From: Candidatus Ornithomonoglobus merdipullorum
GTDB lineage: Bacteria; Bacillota; Clostridia; UBA1381
Direction of reading: 5' to 3'
Assembly: GCA_018714695.1 (NCBI GenBank)
Contig: DVNB01000014.1
Span: 1 to 34,863, forward strand
Length of the DNA stretch: 34,863 bases
In this document: positions 22,084 to 30,499 of the stretch, piece after piece
Layout: each line of letters starts with the position of its first letter
How positions within the stretch are numbered: the first letter of the stretch is position 1
Position numbers and translations under genes: made by a program
Notes under the pieces: generated by a model
The model's input: only the letters and a program-made list of their open reading frames with translations
Database searches by the model: none
Told to the model about the DNA's origin: nothing

Positions 22084-24274
22084 CGCTGAAAGTCTTGCGG
22101 GAAGCGTGCTCAGCGGCAGGTACGAGGTGCTTGCCAAGATCGGGGCAGGAGGGATGGCAATCGTATATAAGGCTCACGACAAGGTGCTTGACCGTGACGT
22201 TGCGATAAAGATACTGAGAGAGAATTTTGAAGAAAAACAGGAGATAGTTTCAAACTTTATAAAGGAAGCGAGATCATCGGCAAGCCTTGTTCATCCGAAT
22301 GTTGTATCGGTATACGATGTTTGCGAGCAGGACGGGCTTAACTATATGGTGATGGAGCTTGTTGACGGAATAACGCTCAAGGAATACATAAAAAAGCATC
22401 CGCGTCTGCCATGGCAGGAGGCGTGTGATTATGCAATACAGATAGGACAGGGAATACAGGCGGCGCATGAGCGCGGGATAATACATCGAGATATAAAGCC
22501 GCAGAATATAATAATGGCGCCGGGCGGAGTACTCAAGGTTACGGATTTTGGAATTGCCAAGGCGATGGAGACGGATAAGACGATAGCGGGAGGTACAGCA
22601 TTAGGGAGCGTGCACTATATCTCGCCGGAGCAGGCGCGCGGCGGATATACCGATTTCAGATCCGACATATATTCGCTTGGGATAGTGCTCTATGAGATGC
22701 TCGCAGGCAGAGTGCCGTTTGACGGTGATTCACCGGTATCGGTCGCACTTATGCATATAGAAGAAGAGCCGGTAAACGTGAAGTGTGTAAATATGGACGT
22801 GCCTGCGGATCTTGCGTACGTCACGATGAAGGCAATGAGCCGCGATCAGTCGAAGCGGTATCAGAATATGCAGGACTTTATCGAGGATCTGCGCGCGGTC
22901 CTGGCTGATGAGCCGCTGCCGTCAAAGGATGGCAGCGAGGAGAAGAAGGAAGATGATGATTTTCTGCTTCCCGAGATAAAAAGAAGTGTGCCTCAGTATA
23001 ATGACGATGATGAGGTGCAGCCGAGGAAGAGGCAGGCATCGGGCGGGAATACTAAGAAAAAACGCTCGGGCGGCAAGAAGAAGGGCGGAAAGAAAAAGAG
23101 CGCGCATGCCGACAGAAATTCCGTGGTGCTTGCGCTTTCGACGATAGGCGTGATACTGGTCATTGCGGCAGTAGTTCTGTTTATGACTATAAATCCTATG
23201 GCAAATACGGTGCCGCAGCTTACGAATATGTCTATAGAAGATGCGATAGCTACCGCGGAGCAGAGCGGTTACAGCGTAAGCGACGAGATAGAATATTCGC
23301 TTTCGGATACGGTACAGGAAAATTACGTTATCTCACAGCTGCCTGAGGCGGGAGTAGAAGCGCCGAAGTCCGAGCCGATAAAGCTTATTGTTTCGCTGGG
23401 AACATCGGGAGGAGGCATAGCCGTACCGGATGTTACCGGAAAGGCGGTCGACGAGGCAGGGGAGCTCATAGAGAATGAGACCCTTACATACAGAGTTGTA
23501 TCAGAGTACAGTGATACTGTCGATGCGGGATATGTAATAAGACAGACACCGCTTGCCGGCACGCATATAAACTCGGGTGATATAGTTACCCTCCATGTAA
23601 GCGTGGGACGGAATACGCAGACTGAAGAACGCAGAACGGTACAGGTCCCGAGCGTTATAGGAATGTACCGTGATAATGCTGAAAGCACATTGGGCATGCA
23701 GGGACTGGGGATAGGTACGGTGACATATATGCCGTCCGACGCTGAGGAAGGCACGGTCGTTATGCAGAGTCCGGCAGAGGGAGCATGGGTCGAGGAAGCA
23801 TCGGGAGTTACGATAGTTCTTTCGAGCGGAAGCACCGATACGACGCTCGGCTCTGAATACCGCGATACCGTTCCGCAGGAGAGCTCCGGCTCCGAGAGCA
23901 CAAATGAGGAAACGGAGGATAACACGGACTCATCGTCGGAATCCGGTACGGGGGAGACGGAAACGGGCGGTTCCTCGTCATCGGATAACAGCGGCTCGGA
24001 ATCGGGCAGCGAGAGCGAAGCCGAAACAGGCTCATCCGGCTCAGACAGCAGCGGCAGCGGTTCAACGGAGATGTTTTCTGTAAGAATACCTGATGCCGCT
24101 AACGATACTGTAAACGTCGAAATAGTTTCGAACGGACAGGTAGTGCACAATGCTATGCACTCAAAGACGGAGGGCACCGTTACCGTTGAGATAGCAGATG
24201 ACGGCAGCGGCAGCGCAAGTGTACAGGCGTATATCGACGGCGCAAAGGTCAGCGACAAGACAATAACGTTCTGA
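22076..24274 (+). CDS. PASTA-domain membrane Ser/Thr protein kinase (PknB/PrkC)
   Basis: A 732-aa kinase. The cytosolic domain (~15-275) has the glycine loop IGAGGMAIV, ATP lysine K45, catalytic H137-R138-D139 and D157-F158-G159. A basic linker rich in Lys/Gly/Ser (~310-345) precedes one membrane segment (~348-372). Three extracellular PASTA domains follow (~376-443, 446-512, 520-586), which bind muropeptides or lipid II. Unusually, a Ser/Gly/Glu-rich spacer (~590-662) and an additional ~65-residue beta-type C-terminal segment (MFSVRIPDAANDTVNVEIV...) extend beyond the PASTA array. It controls growth, cell wall and spore germination in Firmicutes. The start overlaps prpC by 8 nt. Confidence 0.96.
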   Translation: MLDAESLAGSVLSGRYEVLAKIGAGGMAIVYKAHDKVLDRDVAIKILRENFEEKQEIVSNFIKEARSSASLVHPNVVSVYDVCEQDGLNYMVMELVDGITLKEYIKKHPRLPWQEACDYAIQIGQGIQAAHERGIIHRDIKPQNIIMAPGGVLKVTDFGIAKAMETDKTIAGGTALGSVHYISPEQARGGYTDFRSDIYSLGIVLYEMLAGRVPFDGDSPVSVALMHIEEEPVNVKCVNMDVPADLAYVTMKAMSRDQSKRYQNMQDFIEDLRAVLADEPLPSKDGSEEKKEDDDFLLPEIKRSVPQYNDDDEVQPRKRQASGGNTKKKRSGGKKKGGKKKSAHADRNSVVLALSTIGVILVIAAVVLFMTINPMANTVPQLTNMSIEDAIATAEQSGYSVSDEIEYSLSDTVQENYVISQLPEAGVEAPKSEPIKLIVSLGTSGGGIAVPDVTGKAVDEAGELIENETLTYRVVSEYSDTVDAGYVIRQTPLAGTHINSGDIVTLHVSVGRNTQTEERRTVQVPSVIGMYRDNAESTLGMQGLGIGTVTYMPSDAEEGTVVMQSPAEGAWVEEASGVTIVLSSGSTDTTLGSEYRDTVPQESSGSESTNEETEDNTDSSSESGTGETETGGSSSSDNSGSESGSESEAETGSSGSDSSGSGSTEMFSVRIPDAANDTVNVEIVSNGQVVHNAMHSKTEGTVTVEIADDGSGSASVQAYIDGAKVSDKTITF

Positions 24275-24275
24275 T

Positions 24276-25136
24276 ATGAAAGGTATAATATATAAAGGCA
24301 TAGGCGGTTTCTATTATGTTAGAAACGCCGATGGCGAAGAGGTAGAATGCAAGGCGCGGGGCAAGTTCAGAAAAGACCGCGTCATCCCAATGATCGGAGA
24401 CGAGGTCGAGGTCGATGTGAAAAACGGAAAGGGCTCGATCGTGAGTATAGAGACAAGGCGGACAAGGCTTGTGAGACCTCCGGTGGCAAATATCGATATC
24501 GTAGTGATAGTCGCCGCGGCAAAGAGTCCCGATCCCAATGCCGCGCTTATCGACCGTATGTTGGTAAATGCGGAGTCAAACGGCATAGAGCCTATAGTGT
24601 GTATAAATAAGACAGATCTTGCCGATGCGTCCGAGCTTGAGGCGATATATAAAGGTGCCGGGTATAAGACGGTTTCGGTCAGCGCCGAGACTGGCGGCGG
24701 AGTTGATGAGCTGAAAAGTCTTATCCGCGGCAGGATCGCGGCGTTCGCCGGTGTGAGCGGTGTCGGAAAATCGAGTCTGCTGACTCTTATAACCGGAAAC
24801 AGTCTTGAAACCGGAGCCGTTTCTGAAAAGATCAGCCGTGGAAGGCACACAACAAGACACGTGGAGCTGTTTCCGACGGAAGGCGGAGGATATGTGCTTG
24901 ACACGCCGGGGTTTTCGTCGGTAGAGATCGAGGATATACCGCTTGAGATGATAGAGCAATGTTTTCCGGAGATCGCGGAGGCGTCGGGGGGATGCAGATT
25001 CCGTGGCTGTGCCCATATCGGTGAGCCCGACTGTGCCGTAAAGGCGCTTGTTGCGGAAAAAAAGATAGCGCAGTCACGCTACTGCTCATATAAGGAGCTC
25101 TATGAGCTCCGGAAAGGGAAGAAGGAATGGAAATAA
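24276..25136 (+). CDS. rsgA: Ribosome small-subunit biogenesis GTPase RsgA
   Basis: A 286-aa circularly permuted GTPase: an N-terminal OB fold, then the guanine motif NKTD before the P-loop GVSGVGKSS, then DTPGF. The C-terminal zinc finger is GGCRFRGCAH...EPDCAVK. It tests late 30S maturation and is inhibited by (p)ppGpp in other bacteria. It starts one base after the kinase stop; PASTA kinases phosphorylate this GTPase in Bacillus, and the gene order is conserved. Its 3' end overlaps rpe by 10 nt. Confidence 0.96.
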   Translation: MKGIIYKGIGGFYYVRNADGEEVECKARGKFRKDRVIPMIGDEVEVDVKNGKGSIVSIETRRTRLVRPPVANIDIVVIVAAAKSPDPNAALIDRMLVNAESNGIEPIVCINKTDLADASELEAIYKGAGYKTVSVSAETGGGVDELKSLIRGRIAAFAGVSGVGKSSLLTLITGNSLETGAVSEKISRGRHTTRHVELFPTEGGGYVLDTPGFSSVEIEDIPLEMIEQCFPEIAEASGGCRFRGCAHIGEPDCAVKALVAEKKIAQSRYCSYKELYELRKGKKEWK

Positions 25137-25774
25137 TTTTGGCACCGTCTATATTGGCGGCAGACTTCGGGATATTGGGCAGACAGGTGAAGGAAGCTGA
25201 GAGCGCGGGCGCGAAATACCTGCATCTTGACGTTATGGACGGTGTGTTTGTACCGAATATAAGCTTTGGGATACCTGTAATAAGCTCCATTCGAAAATAT
25301 GTCGGAACTGTTTTCGATGTTCATCTGATGATAACCGAGCCTGAGCGGTATATCGGGAGGTTCATCGATGCCGGGGCTGACATAGTTACGTTCCACGCCG
25401 AGGCAACGAGGGACATAGCCGGATGTATCGATATGATAAAGGCACGAAACAAGCGTGCATCGGTGGCGATAAGTCCGAAGACTCCCTTGGATGCTGTGCT
25501 CCCGTACATAGACAGGCTTGACATGGTCCTGTGTATGACTGTGGAACCGGGCTACGGAGGACAGTCGTATATGACCGAGGTCGAGGATAAGGTGAGGGAG
25601 CTGCGCCGCAAAGCGGGTGAGAGCTTCGATATTGAAGTAGATGGCGGTATAAACGATGAAACGATCATAAGGGCCGTGAATGCCGGTGCAAACGTGATCG
25701 TTGCAGGTACTGCGGTGTTTGAGGGTGATATTACCGCAAATGTAGAAAGGCTGATGAAATCATGCGGGCAGTGA
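25127..25774 (+). CDS. rpe: Ribulose-phosphate 3-epimerase
   Basis: Interconverts ribulose-5-phosphate and xylulose-5-phosphate in the pentose phosphate pathway. The 215-aa TIM barrel shows APSILAADF, the metal-binding HLDVMDGVFVPN and VHLMI, VEPGYGGQ, and EVDGGIN with the catalytic Asp, then the phosphate-binding GTAVF. The start overlaps rsgA by 10 nt and its end overlaps thiN by 13 nt. GAAGGAATGG upstream provides a modest ribosome binding site. Confidence 0.97.
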   Translation: MEIILAPSILAADFGILGRQVKEAESAGAKYLHLDVMDGVFVPNISFGIPVISSIRKYVGTVFDVHLMITEPERYIGRFIDAGADIVTFHAEATRDIAGCIDMIKARNKRASVAISPKTPLDAVLPYIDRLDMVLCMTVEPGYGGQSYMTEVEDKVRELRRKAGESFDIEVDGGINDETIIRAVNAGANVIVAGTAVFEGDITANVERLMKSCGQ

Positions 25775-26373
25775 TAATAGGAAACGGTTCGATCGAGGAT
25801 CATGAATATATCCGTTCGCTTATCCATGAGGATGATACTGTCATATGTGCCGATGGAGGTTTAAGGCACGCTGCCGCAATGGGGCTGCGCGCCGATGTAG
25901 CAATAGGTGATTTTGATTCTTCGGATAAGGATGATTGTGTCAAAACATATGAGTTTCCTGTTCGTAAGGACTATACGGACGGAGAGCTTGCGGTTGATTA
26001 TGCCATAGAGCACGGTTTTGACAGTATCCTGCTCCTAGGCATGACAGGATCGAGGGTAGATCATATGCTTACGAATATTTTTCTGCTGTTCAAGGCGGAT
26101 AATATAACGATGGCGGATGAACACAATGAGCTATATGCCGTAAGAGGCGGCGGAAGGCTTGTGCTTTCGGGTAAAAAGGGCAAAACACTGTCGATCATTC
26201 CGGCAGGCGGAGATTTGTGCGGTATAGTTACTGAGGGATTGGAATATCCGCTTCATGGCGAGACGCTGTTCTTCGGTCACAGCCGAGGCAACAGCAATGT
26301 TATAATCGATGACATGTGTTCTATTTCGGCTGAAAGCGGCATGGCAGTCGTCGCAGTGAATGGCGGAGAATGA
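25762..26373 (+). CDS. thiN: Thiamine pyrophosphokinase
   Basis: Transfers pyrophosphate from ATP to thiamine to make thiamine diphosphate. The 203-aa protein has the catalytic domain motifs ICADGGLRHA, GDFDS, YTDGELAVDYA and LLGMTGSRVDHMLTNI, and a C-terminal thiamine-binding beta domain (SIIPAGG, HGETLFFGHSRGNSN). Its product is a cofactor for transketolase, which acts on the Rpe product, a plausible reason for their conserved adjacency. Overlaps rpe by 13 nt. Last gene of the large run. Confidence 0.95.
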   Translation: MRAVIIGNGSIEDHEYIRSLIHEDDTVICADGGLRHAAAMGLRADVAIGDFDSSDKDDCVKTYEFPVRKDYTDGELAVDYAIEHGFDSILLLGMTGSRVDHMLTNIFLLFKADNITMADEHNELYAVRGGGRLVLSGKKGKTLSIIPAGGDLCGIVTEGLEYPLHGETLFFGHSRGNSNVIIDDMCSISAESGMAVVAVNGGE

Positions 26374-26379
26374 ATTGGA

Positions 26380-26418
26380 CAGGACGGATCAGCATGATGA
26401 TGCCGTCCTGAATTTTTT
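26380..26418 (+). terminator. Intrinsic terminator ending the housekeeping cluster
   Basis: CAGGACGG (26380-26387) pairs with CCGTCCTG (26403-26410) over a 15-nt loop, followed by AA and six T residues (26413-26418). Located 6 nt after the thiN stop. Confidence 0.9.
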
Positions 26419-26459
26419 GAAACAATATTTGATCAGTGTGTTAAAGGGAAGTTTTAGTG

Positions 26460-27590
26460 ATGATATATCTTGACAATGCGGCGACCACAAAGCCGCGAAA
26501 AGAGGCTGTTGATGCGGCGATAATTGCAGCGGAGGAATTCGGGAATCCGTCGTCGCTGCACGGGCTGGGACTGAGAGCGGAAAAGCTTATAAATGAGGCA
26601 AAGGATTCGATCGCCAAGGAATTGAATGTTGAAAAAAAGCATATCTATTTCACCTCAGGCGGAACAGAGGCAAACAACCTTGCGATATTTGGCGCGGCTG
26701 AGGCGATGCAGCGAGCGGGGAAGCGGGTCATAACCTCGAGGATAGAACATCCGTCGGTGCTGGAAGCGTTCGGAAGACTCTCGGAGCTTGGATATGATGT
26801 AGTGTTTGCAGATGCGGAGAGAGACGGGAGGATAAGCGTTGATAGCGTCAAGAGCGCTATTACACCCGATACGATACTTGTAAGCGTTATGCATGTAAAT
26901 AACGAGACGGGAGTTATACAGCCCGTGAAAGAGATCGCTGACGCGGTAAAAGCCGTGGCACCGAAGTGCATAATACATTCCGATTGTGTTCAGTCTTTCT
27001 GCAAGATACCGGTCGTACCGTCGCGGATGGGGGCGGATATGGTAACGATAAGCGCGCATAAGATACACGGCTATAAGGGATGCGGAGCGCTTTATACCGG
27101 CGGCAAAAGGTTAAAGCCGCAGATCTATGGCGGTGAGCAGCAGGATGAGCTGAGGCCTGGAACAGAGAATACAGCCGGTATACTGGCGTTCGGTGCTGCA
27201 TGCAGGGCAGCAGCGCGTGATACCGATGGAATGAGAAAAAAGCGTGAGCTTATGAGATCTGAGCTTCTGAGGCTTGTTCCTGATATAATAATAAACGGCT
27301 CAGACGAGTATAATTCAGGAACAGTCTTAAATGTTTCTTTCCTGGGGATAAAGGCGGAAATACTTCTTCATTCACTTGAGCGGCACGAGATCTATGTCTC
27401 GACCGGATCGGCTTGTTCAAGCCATAAGCCGCAGCCGAGTCATGTACTTACGGCTATGGGGGCCGATGCCAAGGCTGTAGCCGGGGCGGTAAGGATAAGC
27501 TTTGCGGAGACCACGACGGAGGATGAAATAATGGAGGCGGCGGGAAAAATAGCTGCCGAGGTAAAGACAATAAGACGGTATATGAGATGA
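26460..27590 (+). CDS. Cysteine desulfurase (NifS/IscS-like, PLP-dependent)
   Basis: A 376-aa fold-type I PLP enzyme that takes sulfur from cysteine for Fe-S clusters or thio-modifications. Motifs: YLDNAATT, TSGGTEANNLAIFGA, VNNETG, HSDCVQ, the PLP-lysine segment SAHKIHGYKGCGAL (K near residue 201) and the sulfur-accepting STGSACSSHKP (C near residue 319). ATG 26460 is preceded by AAAGGGA at 10 nt; a GTG directly before it is not needed. No scaffold (iscU/sufU) or thiI follows, so the sulfur acceptor is unknown. It lies behind a terminator and no clear promoter hexamers were found in the short gap. Confidence 0.94.
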   Translation: MIYLDNAATTKPRKEAVDAAIIAAEEFGNPSSLHGLGLRAEKLINEAKDSIAKELNVEKKHIYFTSGGTEANNLAIFGAAEAMQRAGKRVITSRIEHPSVLEAFGRLSELGYDVVFADAERDGRISVDSVKSAITPDTILVSVMHVNNETGVIQPVKEIADAVKAVAPKCIIHSDCVQSFCKIPVVPSRMGADMVTISAHKIHGYKGCGALYTGGKRLKPQIYGGEQQDELRPGTENTAGILAFGAACRAAARDTDGMRKKRELMRSELLRLVPDIIINGSDEYNSGTVLNVSFLGIKAEILLHSLERHEIYVSTGSACSSHKPQPSHVLTAMGADAKAVAGAVRISFAETTTEDEIMEAAGKIAAEVKTIRRYMR

Positions 27591-27603
27591 ATTTGTTATA
27601 CTC

Positions 27604-27633
27604 TTGACAAAATATATACGGTTGTGATAAAAT
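27604..27633 (+). promoter_or_regulatory. Sigma-A promoter of the zinc-ribbon gene cluster
   Basis: TTGACA (27604-27609), 18-nt spacer, TAAAAT (27628-27633). It begins 13 nt after the cysteine desulfurase stop and leaves a leader of about 45 nt with a good GAAGGAGG ribosome binding site. Confidence 0.78.
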
Positions 27634-27682
27634 ATATCAAAAGTGCTACTCCTGGCGAGGGAGGGCTGAAGGAGGCAAGACT

Positions 27683-28267
27683 ATGGCGTTTTTTGATAAT
27701 ATAGGCAAGAAGATAAGTGATCTGGGTCAGGGCGCGATGACAAAAACAAGAGATCTCGCTGATTCCGCAAGGACAAGCGCTGCGATCTCTGATGAGGAAC
27801 GAAAAATAAATTCATATTACTCTCAGCTTGGAAGACTGTATTATGCAAAGTGTGCAGGCAGCGCAGATGGTGAGTTTTTGAATATAGTAAATATGATTAA
27901 GGATTCAAACAGAAGGATAGAAGAGCTCAGAGCAGAAAACCGTGCAAGAAAGGGACTTGTAAAATGTCCGCAGTGCGGTGCGGAAAATGCCGTCGATTCG
28001 TTATTTTGCTGTGCATGCGGAAACCGTATGGAGTTTCATGCAGCTACGCCATCGGGCGGCGCGGAGAACGTTTCAGGTGAGAAAGCTGCCGGGCAGGATA
28101 TCGTTTCGGATGAAAAGCAGCCGGATAGTGAGTCGGCGGCTGATGAGACGGCAACGGGAGCACCGGCTGAAACCAACGAAATTCCGGAGCAGAGAGTATG
28201 CAGCTCTTGCGGTGCTCCAATCGGCGAAGGAGCAGTATTTTGCGGCAGCTGCGGTACACGGCAGTAA
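27683..28267 (+). CDS. Double zinc-ribbon soluble protein with N-terminal coiled coil
   Basis: A 194-aa protein with no membrane segment. Residues ~1-90 are charged and helical, with a probable coiled coil in SNRRIEELRAENRARK. A first four-cysteine ribbon (CPQCGAENAVDSLFCCACG) is at about 94-112. A disordered Ala/Glu/Gly linker leads to a second ribbon (CSSCGAPIGEGAVFCGSCG) at the C-terminus. Ribbons of this kind usually bind one Zn2+ each and mediate protein contacts. No enzymatic motif; function unknown. GAAGGAGG lies 8 nt before ATG 27683. First of three zinc-ribbon genes. Confidence 0.85.
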   Translation: MAFFDNIGKKISDLGQGAMTKTRDLADSARTSAAISDEERKINSYYSQLGRLYYAKCAGSADGEFLNIVNMIKDSNRRIEELRAENRARKGLVKCPQCGAENAVDSLFCCACGNRMEFHAATPSGGAENVSGEKAAGQDIVSDEKQPDSESAADETATGAPAETNEIPEQRVCSSCGAPIGEGAVFCGSCGTRQ

Positions 28268-28316
28268 ATAAAGGTGAAAGGAGGAGGCACGGTTTAGGCT
28301 GCGCCGACAATAGGTA

Positions 28317-28952
28317 ATGTTTTGCAGAAAATGCGGTTCGGAAATACCGGACGGGTCTAAATTTTGTATTAAATGCGGTGAACCTGTAGAGACACCGGAA
28401 ATGACAAATGACGCTGAAATACCGGTTGTCGATGCGAATAGATCGCGATACAGAAAAATAGGGATCATTGCTGTTATCGCGGCAGCAGCCGTAGTTGCGG
28501 CGGTAGTTTTGGTATTCGTATTCGGAGGAGGACGGAGCTACAGGAAGGTCATAGACGAGTTTTTTGAGGCAGCCATAGTCGATATGGATGCCGAGGATAT
28601 GCTTGAACTCTATCCTCGAGAGATCGTAAGGAAAGAGTTTGGCAGCTACAGTTATGCAGATAATGGGGATATATATCTTGAAATGGAATTTGGCGATCGC
28701 CGGGGCAGGCCGGATATAAACATTGTACACAACGAGAGATATGATGATGAGCGTTTAAATTCACTAAGGCAGGAGCTTATGGGTGAATACGGTATCTCGC
28801 CGTCCGAAGCACGTGACGTAATTGTCACGTACAGCGTTGCCACCAGAAGCGGAAATGACAAGACGGGCACGGTCCGGCTGAGTATGATAAAACTTGGCAG
28901 GACATGGTATCTGCTCGAATTTGATGATGCGGATATGAGTAATCTTGCATAA
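28317..28952 (+). CDS. Membrane-anchored zinc-ribbon protein with extracytoplasmic domain
   Basis: A 211-aa protein. The N-terminal ribbon CRKCGSEIPDGSKFCIKCG is at residues 3-21 in the cytosol. A short linker and one membrane segment (IGIIAVIAAAAVVAAVVLVFVF, ~44-65) follow. The outer domain of about 145 residues (YRKVIDEFFEAAIVDMDAEDMLELYP to GRTWYLLEFDD) has the pattern of NTF2-like/DUF4878-type lipoprotein domains (inference). ATG 28317 has only a weak AGG upstream; a strong AAAGGAGG at 28277-28284 lies 32 nt away, across a sequence that could fold and bring it closer. Confidence 0.82.
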   Translation: MFCRKCGSEIPDGSKFCIKCGEPVETPEMTNDAEIPVVDANRSRYRKIGIIAVIAAAAVVAAVVLVFVFGGGRSYRKVIDEFFEAAIVDMDAEDMLELYPREIVRKEFGSYSYADNGDIYLEMEFGDRRGRPDINIVHNERYDDERLNSLRQELMGEYGISPSEARDVIVTYSVATRSGNDKTGTVRLSMIKLGRTWYLLEFDDADMSNLA

Positions 28953-28997
28953 TCGTTTTGATAACGGGAATGAAAAAACATGGAAGGTACGAGTGAG

Positions 28998-30026
28998 ATG
29001 AAAAAATATTGCAGTGTATGCGGAGCCGAGCTTGACGAGAATGACGTGTTTTGCGGTGCGTGCGGCGCTGTTCAGCGAGAAAGACACAGTTCAAATTGCA
29101 GATATTGCGGAGCGGCGCTTGAGCCGGGCGGTGAATACTGCCCTAATTGCGGAAGAAGGACAGTCATAGACTCGGCTGACAGAAGAATCTATGCTGGAAA
29201 CAAATTAGGAGGAAACGGAGGCTCTGGTGATTACCGTAGAGGCGTCCCCAATGGCATGCAGGACAGCTTAGGCGGCGCTGCGGGAGGCGGCAACGTAAGC
29301 CCGGATAAGGGAGGTAATACAGGTACGATTATAGCCGCGGTTTGTTCGGCTATAGCTGTTATTGCGGTTGTAGTATGCCTTGTCATTGTATTTGGCCCCG
29401 GAAATTCAGAAAGGGCGGATCGGGAGGCTGGGACCGCATTGGTCACAGAGAATATTACGCCGACACCTTTGCCGACAGCCACGCCGTCACGTTCGATGGA
29501 TCGGCAGCCGGGGCAGTATAATGATACCGCGCGTGTACCGGTACAGAGCTATGCGCCCGCACCGCCGCCGGCGCGTCCGACTGTGCCGCCGTCGACAGAT
29601 ACACGTCCGGATAACTCATATTCTAAATCGTATCTGACATACAGGGACAGTGAATATTCATTCTCGTGTCCGTATCCGAGTGACTTCATACTGACTCATG
29701 TGGATAATGATTTCTTCCGCTATACACTTGCAGCACCGGATGGCAGCGGTGCGGTGTACATATGTGCAACTCAGAACAGCAATGGCAGAACACCGCAGAC
29801 GGTGCGCGATAATTTTCTTGCGACCTATGGAGGTACACCGGATTATGAGAACAGCGGCAGCAGTTGGTGTGCGATAAGCACATTTGACGGCAGCCGATGG
29901 CATTACGGCTACTTCTCACTGAGTAAAAGCATGATACGCGGCTTTGAGGTCCATTATTCGGATGCCTACAGAAACCGTTACGATAAGTATATAAACGATA
30001 TCTATGACGGATTGTCGCTGAACTGA
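28998..30026 (+). CDS. Membrane-anchored double zinc-ribbon protein with PsbP-like outer domain
   Basis: About 342 aa. Two tandem ribbons lie at the N-terminus (CSVCGAELDENDVFCGACG and CRYCGAALEPGGEYCPNCG). A Gly-rich cytosolic linker and one membrane segment (IIAAVCSAIAVIAVVVCLVIVF) follow, then a Pro/Thr-rich spacer (TPTPLPTATPS; APAPPPARPTVPPS) like a cell-wall-crossing stalk. The outer domain (~215-342) begins YRDSEYSFSCPYPSDF, a pattern seen in PsbP/DUF1795-like domains (inference). ATG 28998 gives the typical MKKYCSVCG start; ATG 28980 in frame adds six residues and has its own GGGA, so either may be used. Third gene of the cluster. Confidence 0.83.
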   Translation: MKKYCSVCGAELDENDVFCGACGAVQRERHSSNCRYCGAALEPGGEYCPNCGRRTVIDSADRRIYAGNKLGGNGGSGDYRRGVPNGMQDSLGGAAGGGNVSPDKGGNTGTIIAAVCSAIAVIAVVVCLVIVFGPGNSERADREAGTALVTENITPTPLPTATPSRSMDRQPGQYNDTARVPVQSYAPAPPPARPTVPPSTDTRPDNSYSKSYLTYRDSEYSFSCPYPSDFILTHVDNDFFRYTLAAPDGSGAVYICATQNSNGRTPQTVRDNFLATYGGTPDYENSGSSWCAISTFDGSRWHYGYFSLSKSMIRGFEVHYSDAYRNRYDKYINDIYDGLSLN

Positions 30027-30054
30027 GATGGCGGGATGTTTCGAAGCAAAATAA

Positions 30055-30098
30055 ACGGAGGCTGTAAGCTTTTGACAAAGATTACAGCCTCCGTTTTT
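30055..30098. terminator. Bidirectional intrinsic terminator between convergent genes
   Basis: A perfect 13-bp stem pairs 30055-30067 (ACGGAGGCTGTAA) with 30082-30094, loop 14 nt. Rightward it is followed by TTTTT (30094-30098). Leftward the minus strand shows TTTATTTT. It serves both the zinc-ribbon cluster and the MerR gene. Confidence 0.93.
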
Positions 30099-30105
30099 AT
30101 AAATT

Positions 30106-30483
30106 TTACATCCAGCTCTGTTTTACGCCGTTATCGACCGCCTCGCCGTACAGTTCTATCTTGTGGTTGAGCCTGTCCAGAGTTTCGTTGATCTGATCGC
30201 GCTGCCTGACAAGTTTCCCGCGCTGCTCACAGAGCAGATCAAGTCTTGCGGGAATTGTCGAATCTCCTTCCATACAGAGCTTCACATACTTAGTGAGTGC
30301 TTCTATCGGCATCCCCGCGCTTCTCATACACAGAGCGAGCGATACCCATGAGAGATCTTTTTCCGTATAGTCTCTTATACCTCCTGCTGTGCGTGTTACC
30401 GGCGGCAGTACACCTATACGCTCGTAATAACGCAGCGTATCCTGCGATATATCGTATTTTTCACTTACCTGTTTTATAGTCAT
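30106..30483 (-). CDS. MerR-family transcriptional regulator
   Basis: A 125-aa protein with the N-terminal MerR winged helix (IKQVSEKYDISQDTLRYYERIGVLPPVTR, then GIRDYTEKDLSWVSLALCMRSAGMPIEALTKY). A dimerisation coiled coil covers ~80-115 (LLCEQRGKLVRQRDQINETLDRLNHKI). The C-terminal effector region is very short with no metal-binding cysteine pair, so it resembles the small aldehyde/stress-type (AdhR/NmlR-like) members more than CueR or ZntR. GAGGTGG precedes ATG 30483 by about 8 nt. It is the last gene of the minus-strand larB-permease-merR unit, 16 nt after the permease. Confidence 0.92.
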   Translation of the reverse strand: MTIKQVSEKYDISQDTLRYYERIGVLPPVTRTAGGIRDYTEKDLSWVSLALCMRSAGMPIEALTKYVKLCMEGDSTIPARLDLLCEQRGKLVRQRDQINETLDRLNHKIELYGEAVDNGVKQSWM

Positions 30484-30499
30484 ATTATTACCACCTCAT

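Noticed and set aside
23323-24258. 311-codon minus-strand frame opposite the kinase PASTA region
   Set aside because: Ser/Pro/Thr-rich shadow of the Gly/Ser/Glu-rich extracellular part of the kinase; no start signals.
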